64,000 bases of DNA from Prostheceraeus crozeri (GCA_907163375.1 CAJQUW010006778.1:1-64000); one strand, 5' to 3'. Shown: positions 1-11,517, numbered from the stretch's first letter. Notes: generated by a model not told the origin, from the letters alone. Made by a program: numbers and translations.

Positions 1-360
1 ACTAAAGAACGTGTAATATATAATAATATAAAATAACTCTCAAGACCTTGATATTAGAATGTTTATATCTAAAATTAAAACACAAATTTTTTCTTTAAAA
101 AATAAAAAAATGGAAAATACCAAGTTTTATTGTAACTTATGTAAAAAAAATTTGCAAACAAAAAGAAGTTATCAATCTCATTTACAAAGTAAATTGCATT
201 TACAAAATGTAGATCGAGTTGATGAAGGAAATATATTAAAATTAAATAATTATAAAAACTATCTAGAAACATTGCCTACTGATATAAAAGTTAAAAAAAT
301 ATTTGATGATTATTCACATTCGGAATATAAAAAAGTTTTTAATAGTGAAGATAAGTCCAT

Positions 361-393
361 ACAAACCGAAGGTTCTAGGGCTTGGCCCGTACC
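361..393 (+). repeat. Short GC-rich palindromic element, type B
   Basis: A 33-bp sequence whose core is TTCTAGGGCTTGGCCC, with a GGGC/GCCC-type hairpin. An exact inverted copy is at 2088-2120 and a diverged relative at 3179-3207. It is read in frame in the PolB-like gene as part of EGSRAWPV and is strikingly GC-rich against its AT-rich surroundings. Confidence 0.7.
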
Positions 394-481
394 CGATGAA
401 AGATATTTATTTAATGATACAGATGAATTTAACGAAATCGATGAATTAAGCGAAATTAAAAAAACAGATGAAGCCGTGCAG

Positions 482-515
482 GGGACATCGGAGATGTCTT
501 CCAGGGCTTCGCCCG
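482..515 (+). repeat. Double-hairpin element, type A, in frame in PolB
   Basis: 34 bp made of two small hairpins: GACATC-GGA-GATGTC followed by GGGC-TTC-GCCC. The sequence is identical at 2043-2076. It is translated in frame as GTSEMSSRASP. Inverted, slightly diverged copies end the 273-aa gene at 6466-6500 and 13319-13353. Confidence 0.75.
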
Positions 516-2042
516 TTGAACATAATGAAACCGATGAAACTTTTTATAATGTATTAACAAACTTTTTCAAAATATTTAAGAAATCTTTCAAATGTTATAT
601 GAATGTAGAAGTACTTTATACAAAAAATGGACCTGATGGAATTCCCGAAGAAATAATACAAGGACATTTTACAAATTCACAAGAAATTCATTGTATAAAT
701 GATATACAACCCATATTTGAACAAATGATACTTAAATTAGAAAATTGTATAATTGAAGCCCAGTTACGTGAATCTGGATGGAGATTTGTTAAAATACTAT
801 CTAAGAAAATAGTAATTGATAAATATAAAAATAATACTGATGGTAGTTATGTTCCTTTACCTGTCAGTTCACCACAAATAATCAACATAAAAAATGAAGA
901 TGATTATTGTTTTCTGTGGAGTATTATAGCACATTTACATACTGCAGAATATCACAAAGAAAGACTAAGTCATTATAATAAAGAAGAATATATAAATGAG
1001 TTTGATCTTTCTGATGGCTTAGATGAATTTCCATATGATTATAATAGGTTAATAAAGTTTCATAAAAAGAATAAAAATTTAATAGAAGTAAATGTTTTTG
1101 AATTAAATGTGAATTATGTTTCTATTGGTAAAATTACTCCACTTTACTCAGATTCAAAAAAATTTATGTCAATCAGAAATAGTATATAATGATAGAGGAA
1201 ATTACATGCATCATGATATTTTTTACCAAGGAAAAATAATATGTACTGAAAAATTTGAAATTGTTAAAACACTCACCAATAATGATTAATCATAATAATT
1301 ATAAAGGACGTAATTATAATTATGATTATGATTCCGATTATTTATCTTTATCTTTAGAATATCAACAAAAATTACAAAATTTAAATGAAAGTTTACAAAA
1401 ATGTAAAACAGATTATCAACAACAATTAAAAATGTTACTACAAGAATATCACCATAAATATCAAAATAAGATAGAAACAATTCAAAAATTAAATGAAGAA
1501 AATAATGAAGAAAATGAAGACAATAAAGAATTAAATAATGAAGAAAATGAAACCAATCAAAAAATAAATGAATGTTTAAAAAATGTCAACAACAATGTAA
1601 AGAACAATATGATAAAGAATATATTTATCAGCTACAAATATTAAATCAAAATTATCAACAGTCTGAAAAAGATTTACAAAGATATATCGACTTAACACAT
1701 GAAATATATCAAGATAAATTTGAAAAATTAAAACAAACAAAACAATCAGCACAAGCGAATATATTATATTATCAGGGTTATTTTATATTGTGTAAAGATG
1801 TTTCTATATTTACAAAAACTTCAGATAATGCTAATTTTCCCTGTCTCCAATGTATGACGAGCTTTAGAACTAAAGAAGAAATGAATAGACATTTGGAGAA
1901 TTGTCAACAAAACGAAGCAGTTGAAAATACTTTTCCTAAAGATGATTATTTAGAATACAATAAATGGTATTTCAAAAATAAAGTACCCTTTACAATATAT
2001 TGTGATTTCGAAGCATATAATGTTAACATAACACAAAAGCAC

Positions 2043-2076
2043 GGGACATCGGAGATGTCTTCCAGGGCTTCGCCCG
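2043..2076 (+). repeat. Double-hairpin element, type A, second copy
   Basis: Identical over 34 bp to 482-515 and again read as GTSEMSSRASP, between Exo I and the finger region of the broken PolB. A type B element follows 11 bp later at 2088-2120. Confidence 0.75.
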
Positions 2077-2087
2077 ATTCCGAAAAT

Positions 2088-2120
2088 GGTACGGGCCAAG
2101 CCCTAGAACCTTCGGTTTGT
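2088..2120 (-). repeat. Palindromic element type B, inverted copy
   Basis: Exact reverse complement of 361-393 over 33 bp. It is in frame in the PolB-like ORF, giving GTGQALEPSVC. Confidence 0.7.
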
Positions 2121-4756
2121 AATTATGAAAAAAGTGCACCTGAAAAAAGTGCATCTGAGCAAAGTAAAGAAAAATATTTATTTGAACAAAAACCATTATG
2201 TTGGGGAATGTACATTCATTCAAATTATCCTGAATTATTTAAATCAGAATATTTTCAATACTATGGTGAAGATAGTTCAGAAATGTTTACAAAGAAAGTA
2301 GAAGAATTACAATGTCGTTTTTCACAATTGCTTGAAACAAATATACCAATGATTCCATTAACGGATGAAGAAAGAAAACATTTTTATAATGAAACAAATT
2401 GTTTTTACTGTGGAAAAGAATTTACAAATAATTATAAAACTGGCAGAGGTAGATATCTTGATAAGCGAAGCGGCGGCTTTGCCGACAAGGTAAAAGATCA
2501 TGATCATCTAAATGGATTATATAGAGGTGCAGCACATAATTCTTGTAATCTTAATGCTAATAAATTTAAATATAACTTTGTTCCTCTATATTTCTACAAT
2601 GGTTCTAAATATGATTTCCATTTAATAATGAAAGATTTATTTTCATCTGAAAAATTACAACAACAACAAATAAATGTACTATGTAAACAAGAAGAAGAAT
2701 ATTTTTCAATGCAATTAGGTTGTATTAGAATTTTAGATGCATTTAGATTTTTTACTCCTTATTCATTAGATGTTATGGGAAAAACTTTGAAACCTGAACA
2801 ATGTAAAATATTAAATAAATATAATCTAAAGCCTTTAAAAGGAATATTTCCGTATGAATATATAACTGGAGATTTTAATTCTGTGAATAAAATTATGGAA
2901 GAACAAAAACTTCCTCCAATAAATAAATTTAAATCAACATTAAAACAATCACAATTATCTGAAGAAGACTATGCAGAAGCTGAAAAATTGGAGAGAGTTA
3001 AATTGTAAAACAATGTATGATTATACAATGAAATATCTTCAGATAGATGTATTAATCCTTGCTGATCTTTTTGAAAACTTTCGTGACATGTGTTTAGAAT
3101 ATTACGGAATAGATCCATGTTATTGTTATTCTACACCAGGTTTAACATGGTTAGCAGGATTAAAACATACTGGTGTTCAAGCCGATGGCTCTAGGACAAA
3201 GTCCGTTAAACTTTAACATTATAAAGAAAATACATATGATAAATTATTATTTTTTGAATCTGGTATTAGAGGTGGAGTTTCATCAGTTTTAGGTAATAGA
3301 TATGTTAAGTGTTATAATAAAAAAGTAAATCCTGATGATTATGGAATAATGAAACCTTTATCTCCAGAAGAAAAAGAAAAAATATTAGAAATTTTTCGAA
3401 CGAAACGAGAAGGAGTAGAACGTGAAAATGCAATTGATGAATTCATGAGAGAAAACTATTTGTTATATTATGATTTTAATAGCTTATATTCTTCTTGCAT
3501 GATACAAGAATTACCAACAGGTGAAATGACATGGTGTAATATTCTTGGATACGAACCTACATTAGATGGTGAAAATAATTTTGGTTATATATATGAAGTT
3601 GATTTAGCATACCCTGATTATATAAAAGGCGCAACAAAATATTATCCTTTCTGTCCCGAAAACAAAATTCCCAATATAGAAGATTTTTCAGATTATCAAA
3701 AGTCTATAATTCCTAAGAAATACAGACCAACAAAAAACTTATGTTAACACAAGGTAATAAGGGAAACTATGTTGTTGAAGGAAGAATGCTAGATTGGTAT
3801 TTAGAACATGGAATGATTCTTTTAAAAATACATCGAAAACTAGAGTATAGAAAATCTAAATGGTTAAAAAATTATAGAGTTCAATATTGAAAAACGTAAG
3901 ATAGCTAAAAGAAATAAAGATGATTTTGGAAACGTGTTCTTCAAATTAATGAATAATGCATTTTATGGTAAGACTTTAGAAAATGTGAGTAATAGACAAA
4001 ATATTGAAATAGTTTATGATAGAGATGGGTTTCAAAATTTAACAAGGAAACCTACATATAAAAGAACTACTAGATTTAGTGATGAACTATGTGCTGTACA
4101 TTTACGTCGAATCAGCGTGAAACATGGTAAGTTTAATTTTATAGGATTCACTATATTAGAATTAGCTAAACTATTTATGTATAGATTTATATATGATTAT
4201 TTAGAACCTGCTTATGGCAAAAACTATAAATTACACTTTACAGATACCGATTCTGTTTTCTTAGAATTAACAATACCGTATAATTCTTCACTTGATGAAG
4301 AAATTAATAAAATAAAAGATATCATTCATCCTTCTGATTTATGTAAAGTGAAAGATGAACTAGAAGGAAATGAAGATTTCATAACAGAAGCTATATTTTT
4401 AAAATCTAAATGTTATTGTTATAATACAACTAATAATATTAAAACACATAAAACATTAAAAGGAATTTCAAAGGCATCAGTGGCTAACCAAATAACATTT
4501 CAAGATTATAACAATTCATTATTTAATAATGAAATAAAAACAGCATGTAATTATAGACTTAATTCAAAGAAACATAAAATGTATTTAAAAGAGGAACATA
4601 AATTAGCATTAGATCCATTTGATGATAAAAGAAAAATTTTACCTGATGGAATAACTACTGAACCTTTTTAATTTTCTAATTTCTAAGATAGACAAATTTG
4701 ATATATATATAAAATAAAAAAATAAAATATTATAACACTATATTTGTATATTTTTT

Positions 4757-5523
4757 TCACTCGCTAAACAAATGTTCGATAACTCTATCATGAATTTTTT
4801 TATCAATATTAATTGTAATGAAGCCGTAATCTTTTGACCAAGCATTATTACACGATTGTTTAAATTCATCTTTATTTCTTACGCATAAATCTCTTAACAA
4901 ATCACTTAAGTTTCTTGCATTTATTTCAAATAGTATAAATATATTTGCATTCTTTCTAATAACACTTCCATCTAATGAATACATACTTTGTGTTAAATAA
5001 AAAACACTACAGTTATTATGTCTACCTCTTGTGAAATAATTTCTCTGAACTGACTGATTTTTATCATTAACACAATCATCAAAAATTACACAATGTTTCA
5101 TTCTTTTATCTAGTTTACTGGGATCTTGCATATTACCACTATCATCTATTAATTGTATCTTTATATGTTTATTTTTATTGGATTCAACTAACTGATTATT
5201 TTTTGCTGCTTCTTCACACCACGAACTTATTTCTTCTTCATCTTCAGATTTTTCATATTCTTTGAATAATGAAGCAATTGCTGTTTTTTTAAGATTATTT
5301 TCAAATCCATATTTTAAAAATTGATAGACGGGTTGTTCTGCTGTTGTTGTATAAATTATAAGATTGTTATAATCCAAAAAATTTGGAGTCGTTAAATTTT
5401 AAATAATAGATACGTTTTTCCACAACCTGATCTTCCACAAATAACTGACAAAACTTTATTAGATAAATTTGGATGATGATTAAATTTGAGTTTTTTTTAA
5501 TTTAATGGGGGCACTTCACTCAT
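4757..5523 (-). pseudogene. Packaging ATPase (FtsK/HerA-type), frameshifted
   Basis: Genome-packaging ATPase of the Polinton/adenovirus-like lineage. Reading from the probable ATG at 5523, an in-frame stop occurs after eight codons. The following open stretch carries a Walker A motif CGRSGCGKT (near 5435-5410), and the frame then changes near 5400-5380 into a 206-codon open stretch (5377-4757). That stretch holds the Walker B-like CVIFDDCV and a downstream FYLTQ sensor-like segment. The same disruptions are present in the duplicate at 11612-12378, so they predate the duplication or reflect a shared homopolymer sequencing problem. Neighbours on the same strand are virion genes. Confidence 0.8.
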
Positions 5524-5598
5524 TTTTTAATAAAAATTTTTATTTTCATTTTAAAAGAAGAAGAAGAAAATTAAACGTCTCTAGCTTCGCGTGGGAGT

Positions 5599-6401
5599 TT
5601 ATACCTCCCGAACCAAAAGATCTATCATAATCTCTTCACCTCCAAAATTTATTTCTTGTCCTTTCTCATCAGTGATTCTAATGTTAATACTGTTAATAGT
5701 TTTTCTTGTAATAGGGAAATATATTAATGTTTGTGGAAATACATTTAATCTATAACCGATGGGTACAGTAAAAGCTGGAAAACTGAATATTAAATTTGAC
5801 AATTTACCATTTATATATCCTCCTTCAATAATGTCACAATGTACAACAATTGAATTTATTTCAGTTATTTTTGGAATCTTCTCACCTAAATGATAACCTT
5901 GACTATAGGTTTGTTTATTAAATCCTAATAGCTTTGACAATGATCTATCATGATAAAATCAACTTAATGATTTTCGTCTAAAGTAAGAGAAAATTTATTA
6001 ACTGCCGGTTCAACTGCAAAATGTAATTGTTTCTCATCTCTAAATGGTATACCTAAATGTCTCTTAATTTCATTTGATATTGATTCAACTTCGTAAGAAC
6101 CAGGAAGAAAAGTTAGTATTTTCCATGTTTTACCTTTATCAGTAGAATATCTAAATTGGTCATTCACATCTTTGATAACGTTTTGAATAGTGTTAAATGT
6201 AGAGAAGCTAGTCAATGCAATTTGATAATTTTTATTTTGTTCCAAATGTAGAATGGGTTCTAAATTACAAGTGTGTGATGAAGTAGTTGTTATAATTTTT
6301 AACGTCGTACTAAATTTTGATGAACCCAAAATCTCTGTTAAATTTTCTAAATGATTATTAATTTTATCAAAATCTACGGATGATAATTCTCTCGAAGACA
6401 T
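5599..6401 (-). pseudogene. Penton-like minor virion protein, frameshifted copy
   Basis: Same gene as the intact 267-aa ORF at 12451-13254. This copy has a frame break and an in-frame stop near 5941-5963, splitting it into 145- and 113-codon pieces. The family resembles a protein commonly found in animal Polintons: an N-terminal block with FRYSTDKGKTWK, a central LLGFNKQ, and a C-terminal GEEIMIDLLVREV. I infer a penton/minor capsid role from family resemblance. A GGGAG...CTCCC hairpin overlaps the stop codon. Confidence 0.7.
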
Positions 6402-6465
6402 TTTTTAACTAAAACATTTAAACAGATATTTATTTATAAAAATTAGAAACAACATATTTCAGCTA

Positions 6466-6500
6466 CGGGCGAAGCCCTTAAAGACATCAGAGATGTCCCG
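6466..6500 (-). repeat. Double-hairpin element at the 3' end of the 273-aa gene
   Basis: Inverted, four-position-diverged relative of the type A element (482-515). It supplies the last codons (GHL) and stop of the 273-aa gene, so it may act as a 3'-end hairpin. The identical arrangement is at 13319-13353. Confidence 0.6.
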
Positions 6501-7308
6501 TTATACTTTTATAATCCTCTTCATTTAGAATCTTCTTTTCTAACAGTCTTTTCAATATAGCATGAATTTCATTGAAACTAGAATTATGTCCTTCTTTTAT
6601 TGCCGATATTAAAATATTTAATCTATTTAGTAATTCTTGTGGGTCATCTGGTAAAAATACAGTTGTTTCTGTTTTCTGTTTTTCAGATAAACCTTTTCCT
6701 ACTTTAACTCCCGTTGATAATAAATTTTCTAATTGTTTATAACGTCTAAGAGATTTTACTGCACCAACTCTATCTAACATAGCTTTATATTTTATGAGAT
6801 CTTCTACAGCATAATTATTTAAATCTGCTCCTCTTAAAAGATCAACAAAATTTCTATCTAAACTAAAAGGAGATTTATCTGGTGAAAAAATTAAACCTCG
6901 AAAAGGTTGTGGAAATATTTCTTTTTGTCCGAGATAAAATCTAGGTATTGTTTTTCCATCTATAAATGAAATAGAATGTTCGAATTGCATAGATTTTGGT
7001 AATTTCTTATTAATGTTTGATTCTAGTAATCCATAGTCATCTAATATAGTTTTGTGCTCTGGATCTGTTATATCAATTTGTTTATCATTATTTGTAAGTT
7101 CTTTTTCAAGAGTTTTAAATGGTTTCATAGTTTTTTCAAAATCAGTTTTTACTTGCTCGGTTTGCTGCATTTTTTCAAGCATATCAGATTGAATACCAGC
7201 TTTTATCATTCTATGTTGAAGATGATTTTCTTTCATAATATTTCTTTGTTTTATTAACTCTTCTAATTGTTTTATTCTTTTAAAATTATCAGCTCTAATT
7301 TTATCCAT
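6487..7308 (-). CDS. Polinton-associated 273-aa protein, function unknown
   Basis: Starts at the ATG giving MDKIRADN; an upstream in-frame extension to 7374 is dismissed because the duplicate lacks it. The N-terminal half (residues 1-80) is a charged coiled coil. The C-terminal half contains FYLGQKEIFPQPFRGLIF and a segment with LLRGADLNNYAVEDLIKY, a pattern I associate with a recurrent hypothetical family next to capsid genes in animal Polintons. No catalytic motif is visible. It lies between the penton-like gene and the two-TM gene on the same strand. The copy at 13340-14161 is almost identical. Confidence 0.65.
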   Translation of the reverse strand: MDKIRADNFKRIKQLEELIKQRNIMKENHLQHRMIKAGIQSDMLEKMQQTEQVKTDFEKTMKPFKTLEKELTNNDKQIDITDPEHKTILDDYGLLESNINKKLPKSMQFEHSISFIDGKTIPRFYLGQKEIFPQPFRGLIFSPDKSPFSLDRNFVDLLRGADLNNYAVEDLIKYKAMLDRVGAVKSLRRYKQLENLLSTGVKVGKGLSEKQKTETTVFLPDDPQELLNRLNILISAIKEGHNSSFNEIHAILKRLLEKKILNEEDYKSITGHL

Positions 7309-7429
7309 TTTTAAAATATAATATTTGAATTTTGTGGTAACATTGGAATACAACAAAAACATTTTACTGAACAAATTATTTTTTTATTGCTTTGTTGTCT
7401 GACATCTTTTCGTTTAAAGTTTTCTCGTT

Positions 7430-8119
7430 TTAAGTTTTGTTTAATAAAGTTTTGCTTAAATTTTCGCTTAAAGTTTTTAGCTCTTCTAAAAAAATTTTAT
7501 CATTTTCTTCATTAGAAACTTTACCATCACTAGAAATTTTGCCATCCTGTTTATTCTTATCATCAACTTTTTCTGACTGTAATTGAAATGATATTTGATT
7601 TACTTCATTAGCTATTTGATCAAATTTTTCAATCTCATCTAACGTAATAACATTATCATCACATACTCTTTGAAAGTAGTAATGCAATTTGTCATAGACT
7701 TCTTTAATATGTAAATGCTTAGTTTTTAATGATTTTCGTTTCTTAGTTATTAAAGATTTATCTAACATTGTAACAAGTGAAGTTGCAAAAACACCCGTAC
7801 CTGTTAAAGCTGTAGCAACTACTGGAATTAATAAAGCACCTGAAGATATAACAATTGTTAAAGCACCTAAACTTATTGTTAAGAATATGCCAATTCCTTG
7901 TGTTACATTCTTAGCATTAGACCATCTTTTTCTTAATTTATTATAATGTTCTAATCTTAATAATAATTGAGATTCCTTAACTTTCATATAACGTACTCTA
8001 TCTTTGTGTTTTTCAATGTTCATTTCACTTGTTTTTAATTGTGATAACGAAGGATATATTCTTGCGGTTTCTTCCATTTTCGTCCCCGTTGAGGTTTCTT
8101 CCACTTTTGTTTCATCCAT
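7430..8119 (-). CDS. Two-TM Polinton-associated protein, 229 aa
   Basis: A short acidic N-terminus is followed by a basic segment, then a long hydrophobic Gly/Ala/Thr-rich region (about residues 72-120: GIGIFLTISLGALTIVISSG followed by a second hydrophobic stretch), probably a transmembrane hairpin. A charged helical C-terminus contains DDNVITLDEIEKF. This layout matches a recurrent animal-Polinton family of unknown function. The paralogue at 14284-15012 differs by a small insertion near the N-terminus. A 50-bp remnant is at 9881-9930. Confidence 0.65.
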   Translation of the reverse strand: MDETKVEETSTGTKMEETARIYPSLSQLKTSEMNIEKHKDRVRYMKVKESQLLLRLEHYNKLRKRWSNAKNVTQGIGIFLTISLGALTIVISSGALLIPVVATALTGTGVFATSLVTMLDKSLITKKRKSLKTKHLHIKEVYDKLHYYFQRVCDDNVITLDEIEKFDQIANEVNQISFQLQSEKVDDKNKQDGKISSDGKVSNEENDKIFLEELKTLSENLSKTLLNKT

Positions 8120-8334
8120 TTTTAAAGAAATATTTTGAATACAATCTTCTGAAATTCTATTTATATCGAAATTAGTAGTCGTTTGTTTGCCGTATATTTT
8201 TTAGGAAGACTCTAATGTTACTCATTTTTATAGAAGACAAAATGTTCCTATTATATTCCCGTAAATGTGAAATTAAAAACAACACATGGATATTTCAATT
8301 TGGTTACAACCACTTTACATACATTAACATACAT

Positions 8335-8600
8335 GTAAATTTGTCCACGCGTGGACGCGTTCTAATTGGTTGAAGCACTCTATTGTATTTACATGTGCAA
8401 CAGGAAATAACATTGCATATAAAACAGGAAATAGCATTGCATATAAAACAGACAGATACAAGTTTTGTAAATAATGGGATTTCTGTCCGCGTGTGGACGC
8501 GTTCTAATTGGTTGAAGCGCTGTATTTTAGCTGAATGGCATAGTAGTTGTATGTACATGTGCAACAGGAAATAACATTGCATATAAAACAGAGGGGTTTC
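8335..8600. repeat. Imperfect direct repeats of about 150 bp
   Basis: Two units share a GGACGCGTTCTAATTGGTTG box, an ACATGTGCAACAGGAAATAA box and repeated TTGCATATAAAACAG. A third, weaker GCGTGAACGTGATTTGATTAG-like box follows at about 8640. No gene is seen here; the ORFs on both strands are repeat artefacts. Confidence 0.6.
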
Positions 8601-8884
8601 AAGAATGATAAGTTTTCTTCACAGCGCGTCTAATGTTAACGCGTGAACGTGATTTGATTAGTTGAATGGCGCAGTATTTTAGCTGAATGGCGCACCATTG
8701 TTCAAGAAAATGATGGCATAGGTCTAACCATTGAAAATAAAGTGTCGTGCGGCCGTCGCAGTAACAAAGCGGGGATTCACATCCAAGTTCCATTGAATAT
8801 GTCACCGCAGTATTGTCGTAAACCATTGTTTGAGAAAAGAATGGAATCATTTGGAATGTCACATAATTGCTTTACACAATGAAT

Positions 8885-9559
8885 CTAGTTGCCGCACCAA
8901 AATTCTCCATCCTTTTGTAGACAATCTTCCAATATGGCTAGGTCGCATTTTAAAAGTCTGAGAGGAACAGACACCCTACAAAGCTTAGGAAATTTGTCTG
9001 CTAATTTACCTAATCTCATTGTAAATGAAATTTCGGTGCGTGAATATTCGATCTCATTTTGCTTCAAGAGACTATAAAAATAAGTCTTGTCATTACCACA
9101 AAGAGATAGAAGATAGTTAATGTGCTTACCAATAAAAATTTTGCACGTCACACTGAGCAAGTTGCTTCTTTTTTCATGCAACAAGAATTTACGTATGTTT
9201 ACAATTGTTACATCCTTTTCACCATGTGGCTCTATGAAATCACTCAAAGAATCTGTAAATTCATGCCTCTCAAATATATTCCTCTTCAATTCCTCCCGTA
9301 ATTTTTCCATCCTCCCTGGCAACGATTGTTTTCTTCTATCTTCATTTTGCTTTTTCTTGAAATTTTTTCTTTCTATCTGTGATGCTACGATGAAGTCTGG
9401 ATCAAACAAATGTGGGCATTTCGCAGTCTCCTTTCTAACAAATTGGAAATAATCACCGTGTTTTTCTGAAGATACAAACAAATTTGCGATCTCACAGAAG
9501 AAATTTGGCAAATTTTCTCTGATAATCTTTGATTGAGTAGCGGAAAAATCTTGGCTCAT
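8885..9559 (-). CDS. Orphan ORF, 224 aa, unknown
   Basis: Open from the ATG giving MSQDFSATQSK to 8885. It is Lys/Arg/Glu-rich in the middle (coiled coil around residues 80-115) with hydrophobic patches, and has no motif I recognise. A second open frame on the same strand (9731-9492) overlaps its start and ends just inside it, so the gene may be frameshifted with its true start near 9690. It sits between the two copies of the AT-rich element but is not part of the duplication. It could be a captured accessory gene or transposon debris. Confidence 0.35.
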   Translation of the reverse strand: MSQDFSATQSKIIRENLPNFFCEIANLFVSSEKHGDYFQFVRKETAKCPHLFDPDFIVASQIERKNFKKKQNEDRRKQSLPGRMEKLREELKRNIFERHEFTDSLSDFIEPHGEKDVTIVNIRKFLLHEKRSNLLSVTCKIFIGKHINYLLSLCGNDKTYFYSLLKQNEIEYSRTEISFTMRLGKLADKFPKLCRVSVPLRLLKCDLAILEDCLQKDGEFWCGN

Positions 9560-9880
9560 TTTGAGAAATATATGACGAGAGCGTCTTGGCACAACCTTCA
9601 CTGACAAGAAACACTGTTAAATTAAATAAGTCTTCAGCACAATTGTTTGAAATAGCCATATCGATTATTGTTGTTGTGTATTGTTTCATGGCACTGCAGC
9701 TGGAGTAGGATTTGCTGGATATATATTCCACGTCTTACAAATGTCTAAGTGGGTGTAGCAGCTGTTTGTTCTTTCATACATTGTTTCCTTTCAAATGTTT
9801 GAGTTGGAGGTCACAGCTCTTTACACTGAAATGCATTTTATTCATAAATGCGAGAAGCAGATGTTCTCTACAATTAAATG

Positions 9881-9930
9881 ACAATTGTAAAAGTACCTAA
9901 ACTTATTGTTAAGAATATGCCAATTCCTTC
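9881..9930 (-). pseudogene. 50-bp remnant of the two-TM protein gene
   Basis: Nearly identical to 7851-7899 in the TM segment of the two-TM gene. It is isolated from the rest of the gene and directly abuts the satellite array that precedes the second copy. Confidence 0.7.
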
Positions 9931-9934
9931 AAAT

Positions 9935-10545
9935 ATTATTAGACACATGGTATATTTTAAAAACCTGAAAAACGTCTAAACTCATGAATTTAGTCATTTT
10001 TGAAAATACTAACTTTTATGATTTTCAGTGTCCTTGAACGGTCATGATTTTAAGGGTGAAAAATTTCATAATCTCAAATTTTGAGATTCTTAACTTTTCT
10101 GATTTTACGGTGTCCTTGAACGGTCATGATTTTAAGGGTGAAAAATTTCATAATCTCAAATTTGAGATTTTGAAAAATTTGAAAAATTGGGTATTTTTAA
10201 AAACGCCTAAATTTATGAATTTAGGTCTTAAAAACCTGAAAAAGGGTTCAAATTCATGAATTTATGTCGTTTTTAAAAATACCATTTTTTCAAAAAATGG
10301 TACTTTTTAAATGGACTAAATTTATGAATTTAGGTCTTAAAAACCTGAAAAAGGGACAAAATTCATGAATTTATGTCGTTTTTAAAAATATCATTTTTTG
10401 AATTTTATGGTGTCCTGGAACGGTCTAAATTCATGAATTTACGTCTTAAAAACCTGAAAAAGGGTTCAAATTCATGAATTTATGTCGTTTTTAAAAATAC
10501 CATTTTTTGAATTTTATGGTGTCCTGGAACGGTCTTCTTCCCATT
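9935..10545 (+). repeat. Satellite/iteron array left of the duplicated segment
   Basis: Repeated blocks share GTGTCC(T/T-G)GAACGGTC boxes (10028, 10110, 10410, 10519), TTAAAAACCTGAAAAAGGG, and ATTCATGAATTTA palindromes. The same family forms the right-hand array (15040-15785), always in the same orientation. Confidence 0.8.
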
Positions 10546-10548
10546 ACT

Positions 10549-11517
10549 TATAATTCCTAAGAAATACAGACCAACAAAAAACTTATGTTAACACAAGGTA
10601 ATAAGGGAAAGTATGTTGTTGAGGGAAGAATGCTACATTGGTATTTAGAACATGGAATGATTCTCACTAAAATACATAGAAAACTAGAGTATAGAAAATC
10701 TAAATGGTTAAAAACTTATATAGAGTTCAATATTGAAAAACGTAAAATAGCTAAAAGAAATAAAGATGATTTTGGAAACGTGTTCTTCAAATTAATGAAT
10801 AATGCATTTTATGGTAAGACTTTAGAAAATGTGCGTAATAGACAAAATATTGAAATAGTTTATGATAGAGATAGGTTTCAAAATTTAACAAGGAAACCTA
10901 CATATAAAAGAACTACTAGATTTAGTGATAATCTATGTGCTGTACATTTACGTCGAATTAGCGTAAAACATGATAAGTTTAATTTTATTGGATTCACTAT
11001 ATTAGAATTAGCTAAACTATTTATGTATAAATTTATATATGATTATTTAGAACCTGCTTATGGCAAAAACTATAAATTACACTTTACAGATACCGATTCT
11101 GTTTTCTTAGAATTAACAATACCGTATAATTCTTCACTTGATGAAGAAATTAATAAAATAAAAGATATCATTCATCCTTCTGATTTATGTAAAGTGAAAG
11201 ATGAACTAGAAGGAAATGAAGATTTCATAACAGAAGCTATATTTTTAAAATCTAAATGTTATTGTTATAATACAACTAATAATATTAAAACACATAAAAC
11301 ATTAAAAGGAATTTCAAAGGCATCAGTGGCTAACCAAATAACATTTCAAGATTATAACAATTCATTATTTAATAATGAAATAAAAACAGCATGTAATTAT
11401 AGACTTAATTCAAAGAAACATAAAATGTATTTAAAAGAGGAACATAAATTAGCATTAGATCCATTTGATGATAAAAGAAAAATGTTACCTGATGGAATAA
11501 CTACTGAACCTTTTTAA
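10549..11517 (+). pseudogene. C-terminal PolB fragment (duplicate)
   Basis: Duplicate of the last third of the AT-rich PolB, open over 310 codons from 10585. It carries Pol B NNAFYGKT and Pol C FTDTDS, but no exonuclease, Pol A or N-terminal modules. It begins abruptly at a satellite boundary, so it is a 5'-truncated remnant. It is more intact than the same segment of the first copy, which has an extra break near 3890. The frame change near 10575-10590 is shared with 3730-3747. Confidence 0.85.

Larger units (their letters stand above)
110..4671 (+). pseudogene. Polinton family B DNA polymerase, broken by several frame changes
   Basis: Protein-primed type DNA polymerase that would replicate the element. 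Seen: N-terminal C2H2/U1-like zinc finger (CNLC...H...H, near 130-205); a CFLWSI Cys motif near 905; a Gln/Asn-rich coiled-coil stretch (1255-1780); a second zinc finger (CLQC, near 1840); Exo I YCDFEAY (near 2000); an HNH-like KVKDHDH...CN segment (near 2490-2550); Exo II YNGSKYDFH; Exo III YLQIDVLILAD (near 3040); Pol A YYDFNSLYSS (near 3470); Pol B NNAFYGKT (near 3950); Pol C FTDTDS (near 4240). The reading frame changes or stops near 1189, 1600, 2990, 3214, 3747 and 3890, so no full-length product is possible as assembled. ATG 110 is preferred to ATG 59 because it directly precedes the finger. GC-rich hairpin insertions lie inside the gene. The 3' part is duplicated at 10549-11517. Confidence 0.88.

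Noticed and set aside
1..8137. Interpretation as a mitochondrial linear plasmid (AT-rich protein-primed PolB with GC hairpins)
   Set aside because: Packaging ATPase, penton-like and other Polinton-type genes are present and the flanks are nuclear repeats.
8335..8600. Possible CRISPR-like array
   Set aside because: Only two or three long imperfect direct repeats without regular spacers; the DNA is eukaryotic.
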